NCBI GenBank assembly: GCA_002633005.1
Contig: NMRA01000163.1
Span: 32,071-96,070 of the forward strand
DNA: 64,000 nt
Reading direction: 5' to 3'
DNA from: Phoronis australis
Taxonomy: Eukaryota; Phoronida; Phoronidae
The notes beneath the pieces are model-generated. The model saw nothing but the letters and a program-made list of their open reading frames with translations. It was not told where the DNA came from and ran no database searches. Position numbers and translations under genes: made by a program. Shown here one piece after another: positions 11,701-22,117 of this stretch (position 1 is the first letter of the stretch; each line of letters starts with the position of its first letter).

Positions 11701-14700
11701 GTTTTGAAATACTGTGTACCACAGGTTATGCATACTTGGTAACTGTCCTGCATTTGGAAGGACCGTCCCGCTTTTTGAAGCTTCCCACGCCCCCATTGCA
11801 TCAGAAAGGCCTGCTGTTTAACACTCTTGATGGAGTTTATATGTATGTAATATTGAACCTTTTGATGTTTACCAACAAAATTTACCGATCTTTTGCCGTT
11901 TATTTCAGAGCATGGCAAACAACATCGGGATGTTTCTATGTGATTCATTCGCACCTCGCGGTAAAGCACAACTCAATTAGTTCCACTTCTTCCTTTTTAA
12001 CGTTGTAATCTGTGGGTAATAGTAGTTGCTAACATTTCAAAATGAAGAAGCGGAACATCTGGATCTAAGACAGCAAGTGAAATGTCCACTTCATGAATCC
12101 ATAAATATCGCGGAGAAGGCGTTTCTCATTTCCTTCAAGGGTGCTGGAACTTGGAATAACGGTGATATTTTGTGCAACAGAAGCACGAACACGGGTACCC
12201 ATGCAGCAGTGCGAATGTGTATGCATCGTCGTGTATGTCGAAAACAGCCAGTATGTACTGATGCTGCGCTGTGACGCGGACAGGCGCTTTAAAAAGCGGA
12301 ACAGTCCTCAGCTGTGAATGTCGACTGCATATGCATTCAACGGCTACGCCAAACACCAGTTATTTACAGTACCAATTACTATACTTTGGTTCAAACACAG
12401 GCCCTATATCTGTGCAGAACAGCAGCTTGGACAAGGTTTGTTTAATTAGAACAATGTACATGCACGACCTCTGCTAGCCTTTATAGGACACACCTGTTGC
12501 GTTAACATTCTCGGTCATCCAACAAATTGGAAATGTTTTCGCGAAGTGCACATGTTCATAATGCCAAAGAGAATCTCATCGAACAAATGTGGCTGTGCGG
12601 TGTAAAAGTTAACCAGGGCCCGGTCTCTAATCTTTGTACTCGAAACGAACTCGAAACTATTTTTGGCAATTTCTCTGCTCCTTTTGTGCGAACTTAAGAT
12701 AATTGGTTATCAGACTGTGCTCGAATACATTATAGTTTATGCATAGGAGTTTCTAGTTCAAGTTTGCCCTTGAAGACCCTTACTGTATATTCGTGCTACA
12801 AACTCGAATAAAAACTCGAAATTTTGAGTTGAAACTCGAACTTATTGCTTTAATATTGGGTTTACAAACTGTGAACTAAGGGCAATAAATTATCTACGTA
12901 AGTTATTTTGTACTCGAGCATAGAATAATAGACACTTATCTTGAGTTCGCTCAAAAGTAGAATAGAAAATGCCAAACCTAATTTCGAGTTCCATTTCGCG
13001 TGAAAAGATTGGAGACCGGGCCCAGGTCTTGCTCAACACTCATTTGATGGTAGGTGTATTTGGCGGTTTTTTAAACAGTCAATTTAGAAAAATTATTTAA
13101 GTAGTGGTAGCACAGTCATTGAATCTATTAAGCAAATGAATCTCACGTCTCATACGGTCTTGTGTTTTTTAACAGTCAAACTATGCGGACTACGTGTATA
13201 ACAGTCTCTTATGAACACTCAATCATAAATGGCAATTCGAGTACCTGGCGATGATTCTCTAAAACTGAGAGTCGATATGAAGAACCACTTATGCTTTAAA
13301 TAAGGAAATGAACAATGCAATCAATATTATAGATAACATCAATGCATTTGTAGGAAATACAGGGCAAGATTTCGGGCTGAGGAACATTGTTCGAGATTGA
13401 GAGGTCCACCCAAATATTTTTAGATCCTTTCTGTGCCTTTAGTGGTATTGTAATACACCACAGAAAGGGGAATATCTATTCAAATAATCAGATTTAACCG
13501 AATATCGCCCGGAATTTGTAGCTTATGCTACTGTGTTTGCGTAACATCGTACCAATGAGCTGCCCTCCATTAGAACCAACCATTGTTAGGAAGAATTTGA
13601 ATATCAAAGTAGATAACTATACTGCACTGTATTTGCTGACAGCCTGTTGAGTTGACTACATGTTAGGAGTTGTTTTTATCAAATATCCGTGTCATTGGTG
13701 AAAAATTTCCACGATCGTTGAGGATTGAGTTTCGTCTCATTCAGGCCTATACAAACGACCGTCCTGAAGCCAATATTTGAGTGCTTTTGTAAGTGTATTT
13801 GTCTTGAAATTCATTTCCCGTCGGATTTGTCGACTATAGACTGAGTGACAAAAACATTAGACAGAATGAATAATTCATTGTTTCTGAGTAAAGGTTTCAA
13901 TGACTACACAGTCTTTCTCCTCACTTTTGTGTTACGTGAGAATGGATTCAGTACATGAATATGTGTTGGCAAACATAGGTTATGGCGTTAAGAGTCACCT
14001 AGCGCATCAAGCATCTAATAAATTTCTGGCGACTATGACCACAAAAATAAAATGTCTGGTCAAATACTTCAACAGTAGAGATTCGTTTATACAACTAATT
14101 TTCACCTTGCAAACAGTAACCGCAAGGTTACATGCATGTTCAAAGCGATTGCCATCAACCCGATGGTCAGCAATAACGAGTATCGAGATCGAGGGTGAGG
14201 ACAATATCGCAATTTCTGGTCCATCAAATCGGCGAATAAAAATGTACCAGTGGGAAAAATCATCAATCGGGCTTGACAGTTCATAATTCTGGAACTGACT
14301 TTATTCATTGACTGTGGCTCAACGTACATTATCTCTCAACTATCCGAACATTTTCAGTTTCTGTGAGCGATGTCTTGAGTCGCCGACAGGCGATCTCTTC
14401 CTCTCATGAGTTTGAAACATGACTTTGTGTCAAATCCCGACTTTTCAAAAACGTTTATTTGCTCACGTCATGCTTCTCAGATTTCGAATAATTGACACAC
14501 AGACATTCTTTCACCACAGTAGTTGATCATACGCTGATACATTTAAAAAGCCACCCGTAGTCAATGTATCTCTGCCAAAGGCTGCATTTTTAACTCTTTG
14601 TAACATAAGAGTTTACGTGAAAAAATTACCGTACTTACATTGAACGAAGATTAGATATCAAGTTTTACAGCGAGTGCGTTTGACAAGCAGCATTTCTCGC

Positions 14701-17566
14701 TTGCGACAACAGGGTGTTCCATAGAAACAGGGATCCAGGTAAAAACAGATATCCTGTAGTCGAAAACGTACTCTCGCACCTTAAAAACAGCTAACCAACC
14801 CGAAAAATACGAACCCCAACCTTTAAACCAGGAACCCCAGTATAGGCCGGGTGCACGCGCTACTGCAGCGTACTACTTGACGCCAAATTTGAAAATGTCT
14901 CTAGTCACGTGACAAGGTTACTTGCCCTGTAAACAAACGGGGCAAATTGCCATTGTCAAATTGCGGTATCTGACACATAAAGACGCGGAAGAGTGAGAGT
15001 TTTTTCAGAAACATAGAAAACATTGTTGTAGAACATACATGGGTTTTTAAAGAGTTATTCACTAGTTGGGGAAAATATCAAACTTTGAGATCGCAGCCAG
15101 TGGCATACATGTATGCTCGAATGCCTTGCGCGGCTGCATGCTTGTGAATACACAGCGAACGATTTGGTTTTCTTCAAGACAAACCAGTAAGATCGCGCAC
15201 AATTATCATTTACATTTAATTCGTTTCGACCGATGCAAATACAGTTTATCGAGGAGTTTACAGGGACGTGCCGCTCACTCGGGTAGTACGTACATGTACA
15301 TGTACTTTCGTGCCAGGTATAGGCCGGTGTAGCATTAAGTATTGACCCCGCAAAAATGACCTATGTGTCATTTTCTCACAATTGGAAAATGACCCTGGGT
15401 ATCTTTTTAATTTTAGAAATGACCTGGGTCGCTTTTCAATGTTGTCTATATTTAACGTGAACTATTGTGAAAAAGTAAGTTTAAAAAGCAAAGAGCACAG
15501 ATTTCCTTTTCTGTGCATCGGTCAGGATTGCCAGCGTATAAATATTTTTCTGTCACGCACCCTATTTCTCTCTCATGGATCTGAAGTCCCCCCTATCAAG
15601 CACCAGAACCACGTTTCAGCATATCGCAGTATCCCCACACCGTGTACCAGGCCTTTATCCATGATTTTGAAAATAGGGTGTCCAAAATGGGGTTCCCAAT
15701 ATTCCAGGGTGTCCATGATTCCGACGCGTAACCCCCACCTCCAGCAATACCCCCAAACACTCAGATTTTGTTTTACAAAAATGCATAGATCAAGGTTTTT
15801 ACATCTATGTTTATAAAACGGCCTTCTATGGTGAGCATTTTTACTAAAAAAAAAACTGTGTGGACCAAGACTTTTACAATGCTGTCAATCAAGTGTCAAA
15901 ATAGCAACAATGCATGTGCTTTGTATGTACATTGTATATTTCTTCCTGCTTTGAAAAAAAGAGCCCCCACTGTGAGCCTTCAAAGTATTCATTACAATGT
16001 GTGAGTCCAAACTTGAAAGGTTCCTATTGACAGTGGGCGTCCAAATGATACATTGGGCGTCCTTGCCAGGGCTCCAGATTAGTGCTAGGGCGTCCAAATG
16101 GACGCCCAGGACGTACATGTACGCTGCATAAAGGCCTGCCGTGTACTATTTGCCCACAAAGATATCCGTCCCGTTCCCACACTTGTTTTTTTAAAGCAGT
16201 ACGTATTTCAATAAAGAATATTATTATTGATTTGGGTGACTGGCGGATAACTTCGGGCATACAGATGTTGTTTTTCAGTGCAAGTGAAAACACCTGACTG
16301 TCATTAATACCACTTATGTACAATTAACAAACAGCACAATCACTGGATAACACCATGTGGTGGTCAATAACTATTTCTTAATTGATCTCATATGGGCTCA
16401 GACAACAACACTGAAGTGGAAACAACGCATGGTCGCACGGCTTAAACTATGGTGACAGATCCGAAAAAATTATAGGCAGAACCACAACACACCAAGGAGG
16501 AACCAAAAAAACCCATGACTCAATGGCAGGATAAAAAACTCAACTCTTTGGCAGCACTGCGAGCCCACAGATTTCCTGACTGATGCCGTAGGAATCTCAA
16601 TATTTTCCACCATTTTTGTGCTTTGTCCCACGTCACATTGACAACGCGAGCTCCATGTAACTGAGTTCAGCGCGCATGGTCTATGCGATATCTATGATGC
16701 AGCATTTCGCTCTGGAGACTACAAGGATATTCCATCGAAACAGGAACCCCGTGTGAAAACAGATGTCCTGGGCCCGTTCTCTAATCTTTGTACTCGAAAC
16801 GAACTCGAAACTATTTTTGGCAATTTTTCTGCTCCTTTTGTGCGAACTTAAGATAATTGGTTATCAGACTGTGCTCGAATACATTATAGTTTATGCAAAG
16901 GAGTTTCTAGTTCAAGTTTGCCCTTGAAGGCCCTTACATTCGTGCTACAAACTCGAGTAAAAACTCGAAATTTCGAGTTCAAACTCGAACTTATTGCTTT
17001 AATATTGGGTTTACAAACTGTGAACTAAGGGCAATAAATTATCTACGTAAGTTATTGTGTACTCGAGCATAGAATAATAGACACTTATCTTGAGTTCGCC
17101 CAAAAGTAGAGTAGAAAATACCGAACCTAATTTCGAGTTCCATTTAGAGTAAAAAGATTGGAGACCGGGCCCAGGAGTCGAAAACGTACAGACAGTAATG
17201 TTATTTATTTTATTTATACTCATGACGTAAATGTTTCAGATATTTGCAGGGTAAAGGACTTGGAAATCACCCGATAGCTTACTAACCTACCTTCGCTCCA
17301 CGTATATTGTTACCAGGAGAAGTCTTCAGGTGAGCGCTGTGACACTGGTGACAGTACTTGTTCTTGTTGACGTAAATAAAAGAAACACATCGTTTTTCAT
17401 TGCTACACAACAGGGAACACTCGCTAGGTGATCTCACTCTATTGTATTGGACTCCAGAACAGGTTATCGAAGACGTTGTTTCTTGAACATATTTCACGAA
17501 GACGTTTCCAGAAACCAACGACAAGAAGAATAGTAGTAAAGTCCCTGCATTCACTCGGCAAGACAT
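8122..17566 (-). CDS. Gene A: secreted PAN/apple-fibrinogen domain protein
   Basis: Three exons join 17566-17291, 10443-10419 and 8729-8122 on the minus strand. The joined length of 909 nt gives 302 residues. Order: signal peptide (about 1-20), PAN/apple domain (about 21-92, six cysteines), linker VHRDCSDP, fibrinogen C-terminal domain (about 101-302). Donors are GTAGGT and GTGAGT, acceptors end in CAG and AAG, and phases are 0 and 1. The product should be a small secreted lectin-like protein; fibrinogen-related proteins commonly bind acetylated sugars or microbial surfaces, but the ligand here is unknown. Unlike its copy B, this gene has no visible break. The gene models rest on splice signals and homology between copies, not on transcripts. 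Confidence 0.75.
8762..8785. repeat. AAGT microsatellite
   Basis: Six AAGT units lie just upstream of the fibrinogen exon in the intron. The equivalent array in unit 2 (39395-39452) has about 14 units, so the array has changed length since duplication. Confidence 0.9.
8786..9660. other. Gene A intron 2, 3' part
   Basis: Intronic sequence conserved with unit 2 (from about 39455) and with gene C (from about 22790). No additional exon or RNA gene is recognised. Short open frames on both strands are not conserved between the copies. Confidence 0.4.
9668..9675. repeat. TACATGTA octamer, absent from unit 2
   Basis: Here GAAATACATGTACACGG; at 41626-41627 unit 2 has only TA (GAAATACACGG). The difference is exactly six bases. 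Confidence 0.9.
9777..9784. repeat. TACATGTA octamer, absent from unit 2
   Basis: Here CAGATACATGTAAATGG; unit 2 at 41729-41730 has CAGATAAATGG, six bases shorter. Confidence 0.9.
9899..9921. other. Conserved 10-bp stem hairpin beside a SINE
   Basis: Arms GTCTGGTACA and TGTACTAGAC flank a 3-nt loop, with one mismatch that would be a G-U wobble if plus-strand RNA folded. The same hairpin is in gene B (41844-41866) and, perfectly paired, in gene C (25720-25742). It lies within GGCGG...CCGCC flanks and near the tRNA-like SINE head, so it may be the body of the same SINE. Confidence 0.6.
10033..10112 (-). mobile_element. tRNA-derived SINE head (gene A intron)
   Basis: On the minus strand the sequence begins GAGGCAGTTTGGCCTACTG and contains a good B-box, GGGTTCGAGTCCCAC. 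This is the layout of a tRNA-derived SINE. Copies at the same intron position in genes B (41984-42063) and C (25862-25940) show it was present before the A/C split. Confidence 0.6.
10419..10443 (-). CDS. Gene A exon 2: 25-nt microexon
   Basis: This microexon encodes VHRDCSDP plus the first base of the next codon. It is bounded by TTTCAG on the 5' side and GTGAGTATG on the 3' side. It starts in phase 0, matching the PAN exon, and ends in phase 1, matching the fibrinogen exon. The R-D-C core matches the usual start of fibrinogen C-terminal domains. The same 25 nt with the same splice sites occurs in all four paralogues, while surrounding intron sequence has drifted. Confidence 0.85.
10901..11257 (-). 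other. Candidate alternative first exon, probably not functional
   Basis: An open frame of about 119 codons starts with a hydrophobic leader (MQLQVVLVWIFINYLSP) and ends at AAG followed by GTTAGT, in phase 0 and therefore compatible with the microexon 460 bp away. Against it: in gene B the start ATG is AGG, there is a one-base insertion and the donor is missing; in gene C the region has stops and no donor. Differences between A and B are mostly amino-acid changing. A TACATGTA octamer sits inside the frame and adds two codons relative to B. Confidence 0.2.
10915..10922. repeat. TACATGTA octamer, absent from unit 2
   Basis: Here TGTATACATGTAGGTTC; unit 2 at 44777-44778 has TGTATAAGTTC. Six bases differ, plus one substitution. 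Gene C also lacks it. Confidence 0.85.
11258..12613. other. Gene A intron 1, no gene recognised
   Basis: Sequence shared with unit 2 (about 45120-46465). Open frames on both strands (for example 11505-12008 and 12026-12274) are interrupted or shifted in the other copy and carry no domain that I recognise. I treat the stretch as intronic. Confidence 0.4.
12617..13022. mobile_element. Harbinger-like MITE (406 bp)
   Basis: Termini GGCCCGGTCTCTAATC and GATTGGAGACCGGGCC are inverted repeats. The element is flanked by CAG on both sides (12614-12616, 13023-13025). Unit 2 has the empty site with a single CAG near 46479. A 3-bp C-W-G duplication and GGGCCC-type ends fit PIF/Harbinger elements. The interior is AT-rich with repeated ACTCGAA motifs and no transposase. 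Confidence 0.75.
13640..14040. mobile_element. Diverged relative of the AACGCC-ended element
   Basis: This stretch resembles parts of the elements at 42575-44520 and 53566-54709: GTCATTGGTGAAAA, TTCAGGCCTAT and CACCTAGCGCATCAAG segments occur in the same order, ending at AAATTTCTGGCG. The counterpart in unit 2 is 47110-47505, so it is an old insertion. Confidence 0.4.
15106..15113. repeat. TACATGTA octamer, absent from unit 2
   Basis: Here GGCATACATGTATGCTC; unit 2 at 54772-54773 has GGCATATGCTC, exactly six bases shorter. Confidence 0.9.
15291..15304. repeat. Double octamer TACATGTACATGTA, absent from unit 2
   Basis: Unit 2 at 54951-54952 has a single TA in otherwise matching sequence, so this copy is longer by 12 bases, two CATGTA units. 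Confidence 0.9.
15648..16138. mobile_element. hAT-like element with perfect 8-bp target duplication (491 bp)
   Basis: Termini are CAGGCCTTTAT and its exact inverted copy ATAAAGGCCTG. The flanks are CCGTGTAC at 15640-15647 and again at 16139-16146. Unit 2 has one CCGTGTAC at the empty site near 55290. An 8-bp duplication with CAG...CTG ends is typical of hAT transposons. The interior has GGGCGTCC repeats and no transposase, so it is non-autonomous. Confidence 0.85.
16771..17171. mobile_element. Harbinger-like MITE (401 bp)
   Basis: A second copy of the family at 12617-13022, with ends GGCCCGTTCTCTAATC and GATTGGAGACCGGGCC. It is flanked by CTG on the left and CAG on the right, a C-W-G pair with one mismatch. 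Unit 2 has the empty site at about 55920. It inserted after the block duplication, or was lost cleanly from unit 2. Confidence 0.7.
17291..17566 (-). CDS. Gene A exon 1: signal peptide and PAN/apple domain
   Basis: The exon encodes 92 residues: MSCRVNAGTLLLFFLSLVSG as signal peptide, then a PAN/apple-type module with cysteines at 36, 50, 54, 60, 72 and 75 and the family-like sequence ECSLLC...CVSFIYV...YCHQC. I chose the second Met because the equivalent MS is conserved in all three first exons while the upstream extension (to 17605) is not; the upstream start remains possible. The donor GTAGGT follows AAG. A TATA-like CATAAAAAG lies on the minus strand at about 17638-17646. The PAN-coding part is identical to gene B at nucleotide level. 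Confidence 0.8.
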
Positions 17567-17991
17567 TTTACTTTCAATACTGTATAACCTTGGTACTTTG
17601 TGCAATTCGCGATTACAATCAAGTTCCTGACTGTTGACTTTTTATGTAGAAAACGCACGTTGGTTGACGTGCTTGATAAACGTTAATTCGCGTCATACAT
17701 AATGTCTTGATGCACTATATGATATAAGTAAATTGAGAGGTTGTCCTTAACTGTTATACTGGCGAAAATGGCCAAGGGCGCCGTCGACCGTACCAATCAA
17801 TGTTGGCGTAAAAAAGTCAAGAGAGCTACGTCATCTGATAGCCCTTCATACTAACTCAGACGAATGCAAATCAGTACACCAGGAAATACGTTAAGCCGTT
17901 TACCATCAAACCGTCATCGTAATACGATATTTATCAGTTTTCAAAGAGATTTCATTCAATTGTTTAATTAGAGGTGGCTTTTTAGAAACCC

Positions 17992-18465
17992 ATGCTAATT
18001 TTCAGTGTGCGTATATTGACATCGTTGTCATTGAGGATTTGCAAAACGACGGTTGATCAGCTTGTATTTAAGACGTGCAAGGTTTCAAGTTTACTTGGTG
18101 TTAAACATAAGATTCCTTTCGATCTAAAATCCCATGTAGTGTTTACATTTGAAAGCAGTTGTTGTCAAGCAACATATATTGGTAAGACAACTCGCCACTT
18201 CGCTACAACTATGAAGGAACACCTAGTTAGCGATAAGAATTCACATATCTTTAGACACTTGGAAAACAATGCTGCTAGTAGAGAGGCCGCTGGGGAACAC
18301 AGCTTTAACATTATTGACAGCCATACTAATCGCAATTCCTTGAAATTCCTTGAAGCCATTCGCATTCAGTGGTCGGAAAGCCATCACTCAATGCTCAGGT
18401 TTCCCCATGAGTCGTTGACACTGTTGAACGGAGTGATTCGTTGCTGCTACCCAATCCTGTTCTGA
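17992..18465 (+). mobile_element. Penelope-type GIY-YIG endonuclease remnant
   Basis: The frame contains CCQATYIGKTTRH, followed by MKEHL, IFRHLENN and HSFNIIDSH. This matches the C-terminal GIY-YIG endonuclease found in Penelope-like and related retroelements, with the Y-I-G and downstream R/H positions visible. No reverse transcriptase is seen upstream. The same relic is in unit 2 (56728-57108), where a stop cuts the end. Confidence 0.65.
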
Positions 18466-20163
18466 TTTTTTGCGTGTGGAGGTTTCTGCTGATTAGCCTG
18501 ATCGACGAGGCATCCACCATGGCAATGGTCGATGTTTCACAGCCGAAACATGTTGCTACATTTTAGAAAAGTCTTTAATAATAGGAAAAACATTTGGTAT
18601 TCTAAGTTAGCAAAGAAATGGTGACCTAAATCTACAAAGTTATTGAGTATAAGATTTTTCTCGGTCACAGTGGTGCAAAGTGCTTCCCCGCAATTTGAAC
18701 AGTTCGTGATTGTTACTGAGCGCGTTCTTTGTATAATCAATGCAAAGCTGGGCATGCCTGGTTATAATCAGGTCGTGTGGTCTGATAATCAATTTGACGA
18801 GAGACTCAGAATCGAGGATTTATTAATCACATCGCATGATCCAAATAAGAAGCTGTGCTGAGGTTACTCAAATCTTTCTTTGCAGTCGGTCAATTTTCCA
18901 TCACGTTTTGAGAACAGTGGTGAGACCTCCTGCCTAGGCATGGTTGTTACCTGTAATAGCTGGTAAATCGAAGTTGAAGTTACAGGAATTGTCGACCGTC
19001 AGATGCGAAAGAGATAGGAAGGATGAGTTTGCCATTTTGGTAACAGGTCAGTTACATGTACGTACATGTAAACCTAGTTAAACAATCCGATTTCTACAGC
19101 GCCTGGTGTGACAGACGTTGCCATATTTAGGGACCGTTCACAAAGATTGCTGTGGGCGAGCGTACGGCCTACGCTTTAGGGAAGAGGGAGTTGGGGAGTG
19201 CTGCTAGCGTGAAATGTTGACGTCATGATAACGCAGCGATACCACAGAACAACGTGCTTTTTACGAAATCAACAAAGAAATCATTAAAACTTTTATAAAT
19301 ATCTTTTTGGATAATGAAAACATGACAAAACAACCAATAACCAGAAATGCTACAAAGATTTAACCTGGCCGTTTAGATGTACGCTACTTTACGACGTATA
19401 AGAAAACTACAAACCCGTTGCACTCGCAAAAATGCAAGATCTCGCAAGTCCTCGCAAGTTATTGCACTTAATTGCTACCAAAGCACGACGTTATCGGCGA
19501 GATTCTCGCGATCACAGAAGTCATCCGCTGCTAACTGCTTTTCCACAAATCGAATTTGTCGTTCGATTCCAATTTTGCCTTCGACTTCGCCGGAAACTTC
19601 GCTCACGCAAGCCAAAAATAACACGTGTACAAGTATAGGTGTATGTGTTCACCGTCTGAAAGGTTGCGTGGGGGTAAAGATTTTTCTACCACTCAAGCTC
19701 AATCAGGATCATCTGGTTTTGGGCTGGTAATTGACCAGTAATGTAAATCAGTATGTGGCGCACGCGAAAAGTGGCAAATTGTTACCGAGTTGCGGTAAAA
19801 ATCGATTTCATGTAACAAATGCCAAGGCTGAGTCATTTTCTACAATATGTTGTACCAAACCATAAATTGGGTCTCCAATTTAGCACGACTGTAGAGTGAC
19901 GTACTACTGTATATATACTCAGATATTGCGCATTTCAGTTTTGTCATCGTTGGGCTTTTTTCTCCGTGATTTGCTTAGTAAGAAGAAATGGTGTACATGC
20001 CATTAACGGCACCCCTGAAAACACTGAACGCTTATCCTCTACATATATACATATGAAAGGATATGTAATTTAAAAAGCCGGTATTGAGCAGAAGTTTGTG
20101 GCTTTGCAAAAATAGCAGAACATTAGGACAAAGTCGCCATCTTGTTGCATAACCTCACTTAAG

Positions 20164-20177
20164 TACATGTACATGTA
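20164..20177. repeat. Double octamer TACATGTACATGTA, absent from unit 2
   Basis: Unit 2 at 60097-60098 reads TTAGTAAGCC, with a single TA at the same point; this copy has two CATGTA units more, plus one extra A nearby. Confidence 0.85.
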
Positions 20178-20249
20178 AGCCTTGTACGTTAATTCAGAGT
20201 GAAGTCTTCCAAACGTCTGACAAACTCCCGCTGTGAAGTACCACGTACG

Positions 20250-20257
20250 TACATGTA
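20250..20257. repeat. TACATGTA octamer, absent from unit 2
   Basis: Here CGTACGTACATGTAACACC; unit 2 at 60175-60176 has CGTACGTAACACC, exactly six bases shorter. Confidence 0.9.
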
Positions 20258-20928
20258 ACACCGTGATGACAAGCGAAGTGGGACGGAAATCCAACTTGTT
20301 ACCAATATTATAAAATACCTAATGGTGTTATCACAAGGCTCCCTAGCTATCCACCAGATTTGCAATTTTTCCAATTTATATACGTTTAAAAAACACGGAA
20401 TAAACAGAGAACAAATGGCTCGAGCTATTATCCCTTGAAGGAGAGGTTTCATTGCACAAAGGCCGTGTCTTCTTGAATTAGATCAGATTAATAAAATTTA
20501 TCTTGAAAATATATACATCACGCATTTTCTAAAAAAAACACGTTTCTAAGGGCATTCGGATGGTCTATAGTGCAAAACCCTTCCCTATTCTAACAAAAAC
20601 GACCGGGCCAGTGCCTTCCAAGAATAAATACAACCCTAGTAGCTGACAGATGTCTGCTAAGGTTTATTTCTTCTACACATTTTGTTATGTCTTCCTTTGT
20701 GACTGCCCCTGACGCCGGCGATACGCCTATGCCGGTTGTTAAGTTCTCGCCCTGTCGCCCTGACGCCTGCTAATAAATGAGTGGACACGCCCCCCGCTTC
20801 CTGCGGTCCTACATTATTGGTGTGGCCTGATATGTTGAAAAATATTACAGAATAACTAGTGTATTGTGTTGAATTAAAATTTTGTGTCACTTTTACATGT
20901 ACATGTACATATATACATATAAAGCATC

Positions 20929-21186
20929 TTATAGGCTCTGCAGGACTTTGCGCCTACATGTGGGAACAGAATTAAAACACTCTGCTGTCACAAGCCCGTT
21001 GTCCCACCATAAAGTTGTAAAACAGTTTTCAGGAGACTTTCCTTGCTTATGTAAAGTGCTTTTACTGTTTATGTCCAAAACAGTGAAGACACTCCACTTT
21101 AGTTTATCCGTAAGAAGTAAATCTACTGTTTCTTTCCGCTTTGGTATGGAATTCCGATCTTCCAATAGGTCCTTGCAGTGCAGCAA
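20929..21186 (-). other. Conserved short frame downstream of the fibrinogen exon
   Basis: An open frame of 85 codons ending CRRKVLQSL is kept open in the gene D counterpart (60712-60990, 92 codons). A third copy at about 21820-22120 is frameshifted and carries stops. I do not recognise the product, and the differences between open copies include several amino-acid changes. It may simply be 3' flank of the duplicated fibrinogen exon. Confidence 0.2.
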
Positions 21187-21197
21187 CGTGATAGTGA

Positions 21198-21423
21198 TTA
21201 ATTCTTTCTTATTCTCATTATAGATTTCTTAAGTAAAATTGCCTCCGTGCCTGTGTAATATTTCATGCAATCATGCTGGCTCGATTTTGGACAATTGCCG
21301 CCAGGAGGATACAAGTAGTTGATCCCAACCCACGCACAATTCTAATGCCACCATCCTCCAGATTTTATTGTTGCACAGTTTCCACTCGATGCATCGGTGT
21401 CTCTGTCTTTAGTTGTAAAAGGC
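21198..21423 (-). pseudogene. Truncated fibrinogen-domain fragment
   Basis: This matches the 3' third of the gene C fibrinogen exon (22118-22340), including the stop, IMRIRKN, NCPKS and GGWWH positions. The next codon after GGWWH is TAG (21342-21344). The 5' two-thirds is missing and is replaced by unrelated sequence. With its downstream flank (20917-21197) it forms a local direct duplication of the 3' end of gene C. Gene D lacks this extra copy. Confidence 0.8.
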
Positions 21424-21477
21424 TGTGTTTCAAGTCATTCACTATTTAGGCAACTGAGGGTTCAAATTGGAAGTTCG

Positions 21478-21512
21478 CGTCGTATGACGTCGTATGACGT
21501 CATATGACGTAC
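21478..21512. repeat. Tandem TATGACGTC motif
   Basis: Three close copies of a 10-bp unit containing TGACGTC occur in a row, next to the break of the truncated fibrinogen fragment. TGACGTCA is the CREB/ATF core site, but repetition alone could explain the match. Confidence 0.4.
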
Positions 21513-22117
21513 GAGATGCAAGCCTCATTTGCATATATTAGTGACATCTGTTGGTTCAAAAAAGAGGATCGTGCCCGAGTACATGCCTGGGAAGAGGCAT
21601 CTTTTGGAATGGTAAACAAGTCATGTTCAAAGCATCCCAGTGCCATTAATATGGAGTCTTTGGGGACAAAAGTGGTGTCATTTTATAGCTAAAGAGTTAA
21701 GCTTTCAAACACAATGCTTGGATTCCAGACGACTTTAACATTTACTTTTGAAATCACTTTTGAAAACACGTTAAAATGCGCTAAGACAGTTGTCCCTTCC
21801 TGGTTATCTCTTCCTCATATAAAGCATCTGACAGACTCTGCAGGACTTTGCGCCTACATGTGGGAACAAAATTAAAACACTCTGCTGTCACAAGCCCGTT
21901 GTCCCAGCTTAAAGTTGTAAAACAGTTTTCAGGAGACTTGCCTTGCTTATGTACAGTGCTTTACTGTTTATGTCCAAAACAGTGAAGATACTCCACATTA
22001 GTTTATAAGTAAGAGCTAAATCTACTGTTTCTTTCCGCTTCGGTATGGAATTCTGATCTTCCAATAGGTCCTTGCAGTGCAAAGCGTTTACTGGTCACTG
22101 CAGTAACGTGATAGTGA

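Larger units (their letters stand above)
14041..15647. other. Gene A intron 1, no gene recognised
   Basis: Shared with unit 2 except that unit 2 carries insertions of 5.05 kb (after about 14958) and 1.14 kb (after about 15040). No coding exon, tRNA or other RNA gene is recognised. Confidence 0.4.
18500..20890. other. Intergenic A-C spacer, no gene recognised
   Basis: Shared with unit 2 (about 57150-60650). An Arg/Ser-rich open frame at 19377-19730 is produced by short CTCGCAAG-type repeats and is not a credible gene. Near 20700-20815 the sequence ends in CGCTTCCTGCGGTCCT, resembling a transposon end. Confidence 0.35.

Noticed and set aside
11505-12274. Two plus-strand frames conserved in part between units
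   Set aside because: The longer frame is broken in unit 2, there are no matching splice sites or domains, and the region lies inside gene A intron 1 on the opposite strand.
15106-15113. TACATGTA as a transcription-factor site
   Set aside because: The exact six-base presence/absence at TA, including tandem gains and sites inside transposons, fits excision footprints better than scattered binding sites.
18537-18861. Overlapping 72-codon frames on both strands, conserved in unit 2
   Set aside because: Both strands stay open because the sequence is little diverged; no domain is recognised, and the location after a GIY-YIG relic suggests retroelement debris.
19377-19730. Arg/Ser-rich open frames on the plus strand, also at 59159-59452
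   Set aside because: They arise from short CTCGCAAG-type repeats, differ in their ends between the two units and match no domain.
21478-21512. CREB/ATF regulatory element
   Set aside because: TGACGTCA appears once within a simple tandem repeat and is not near a first exon.
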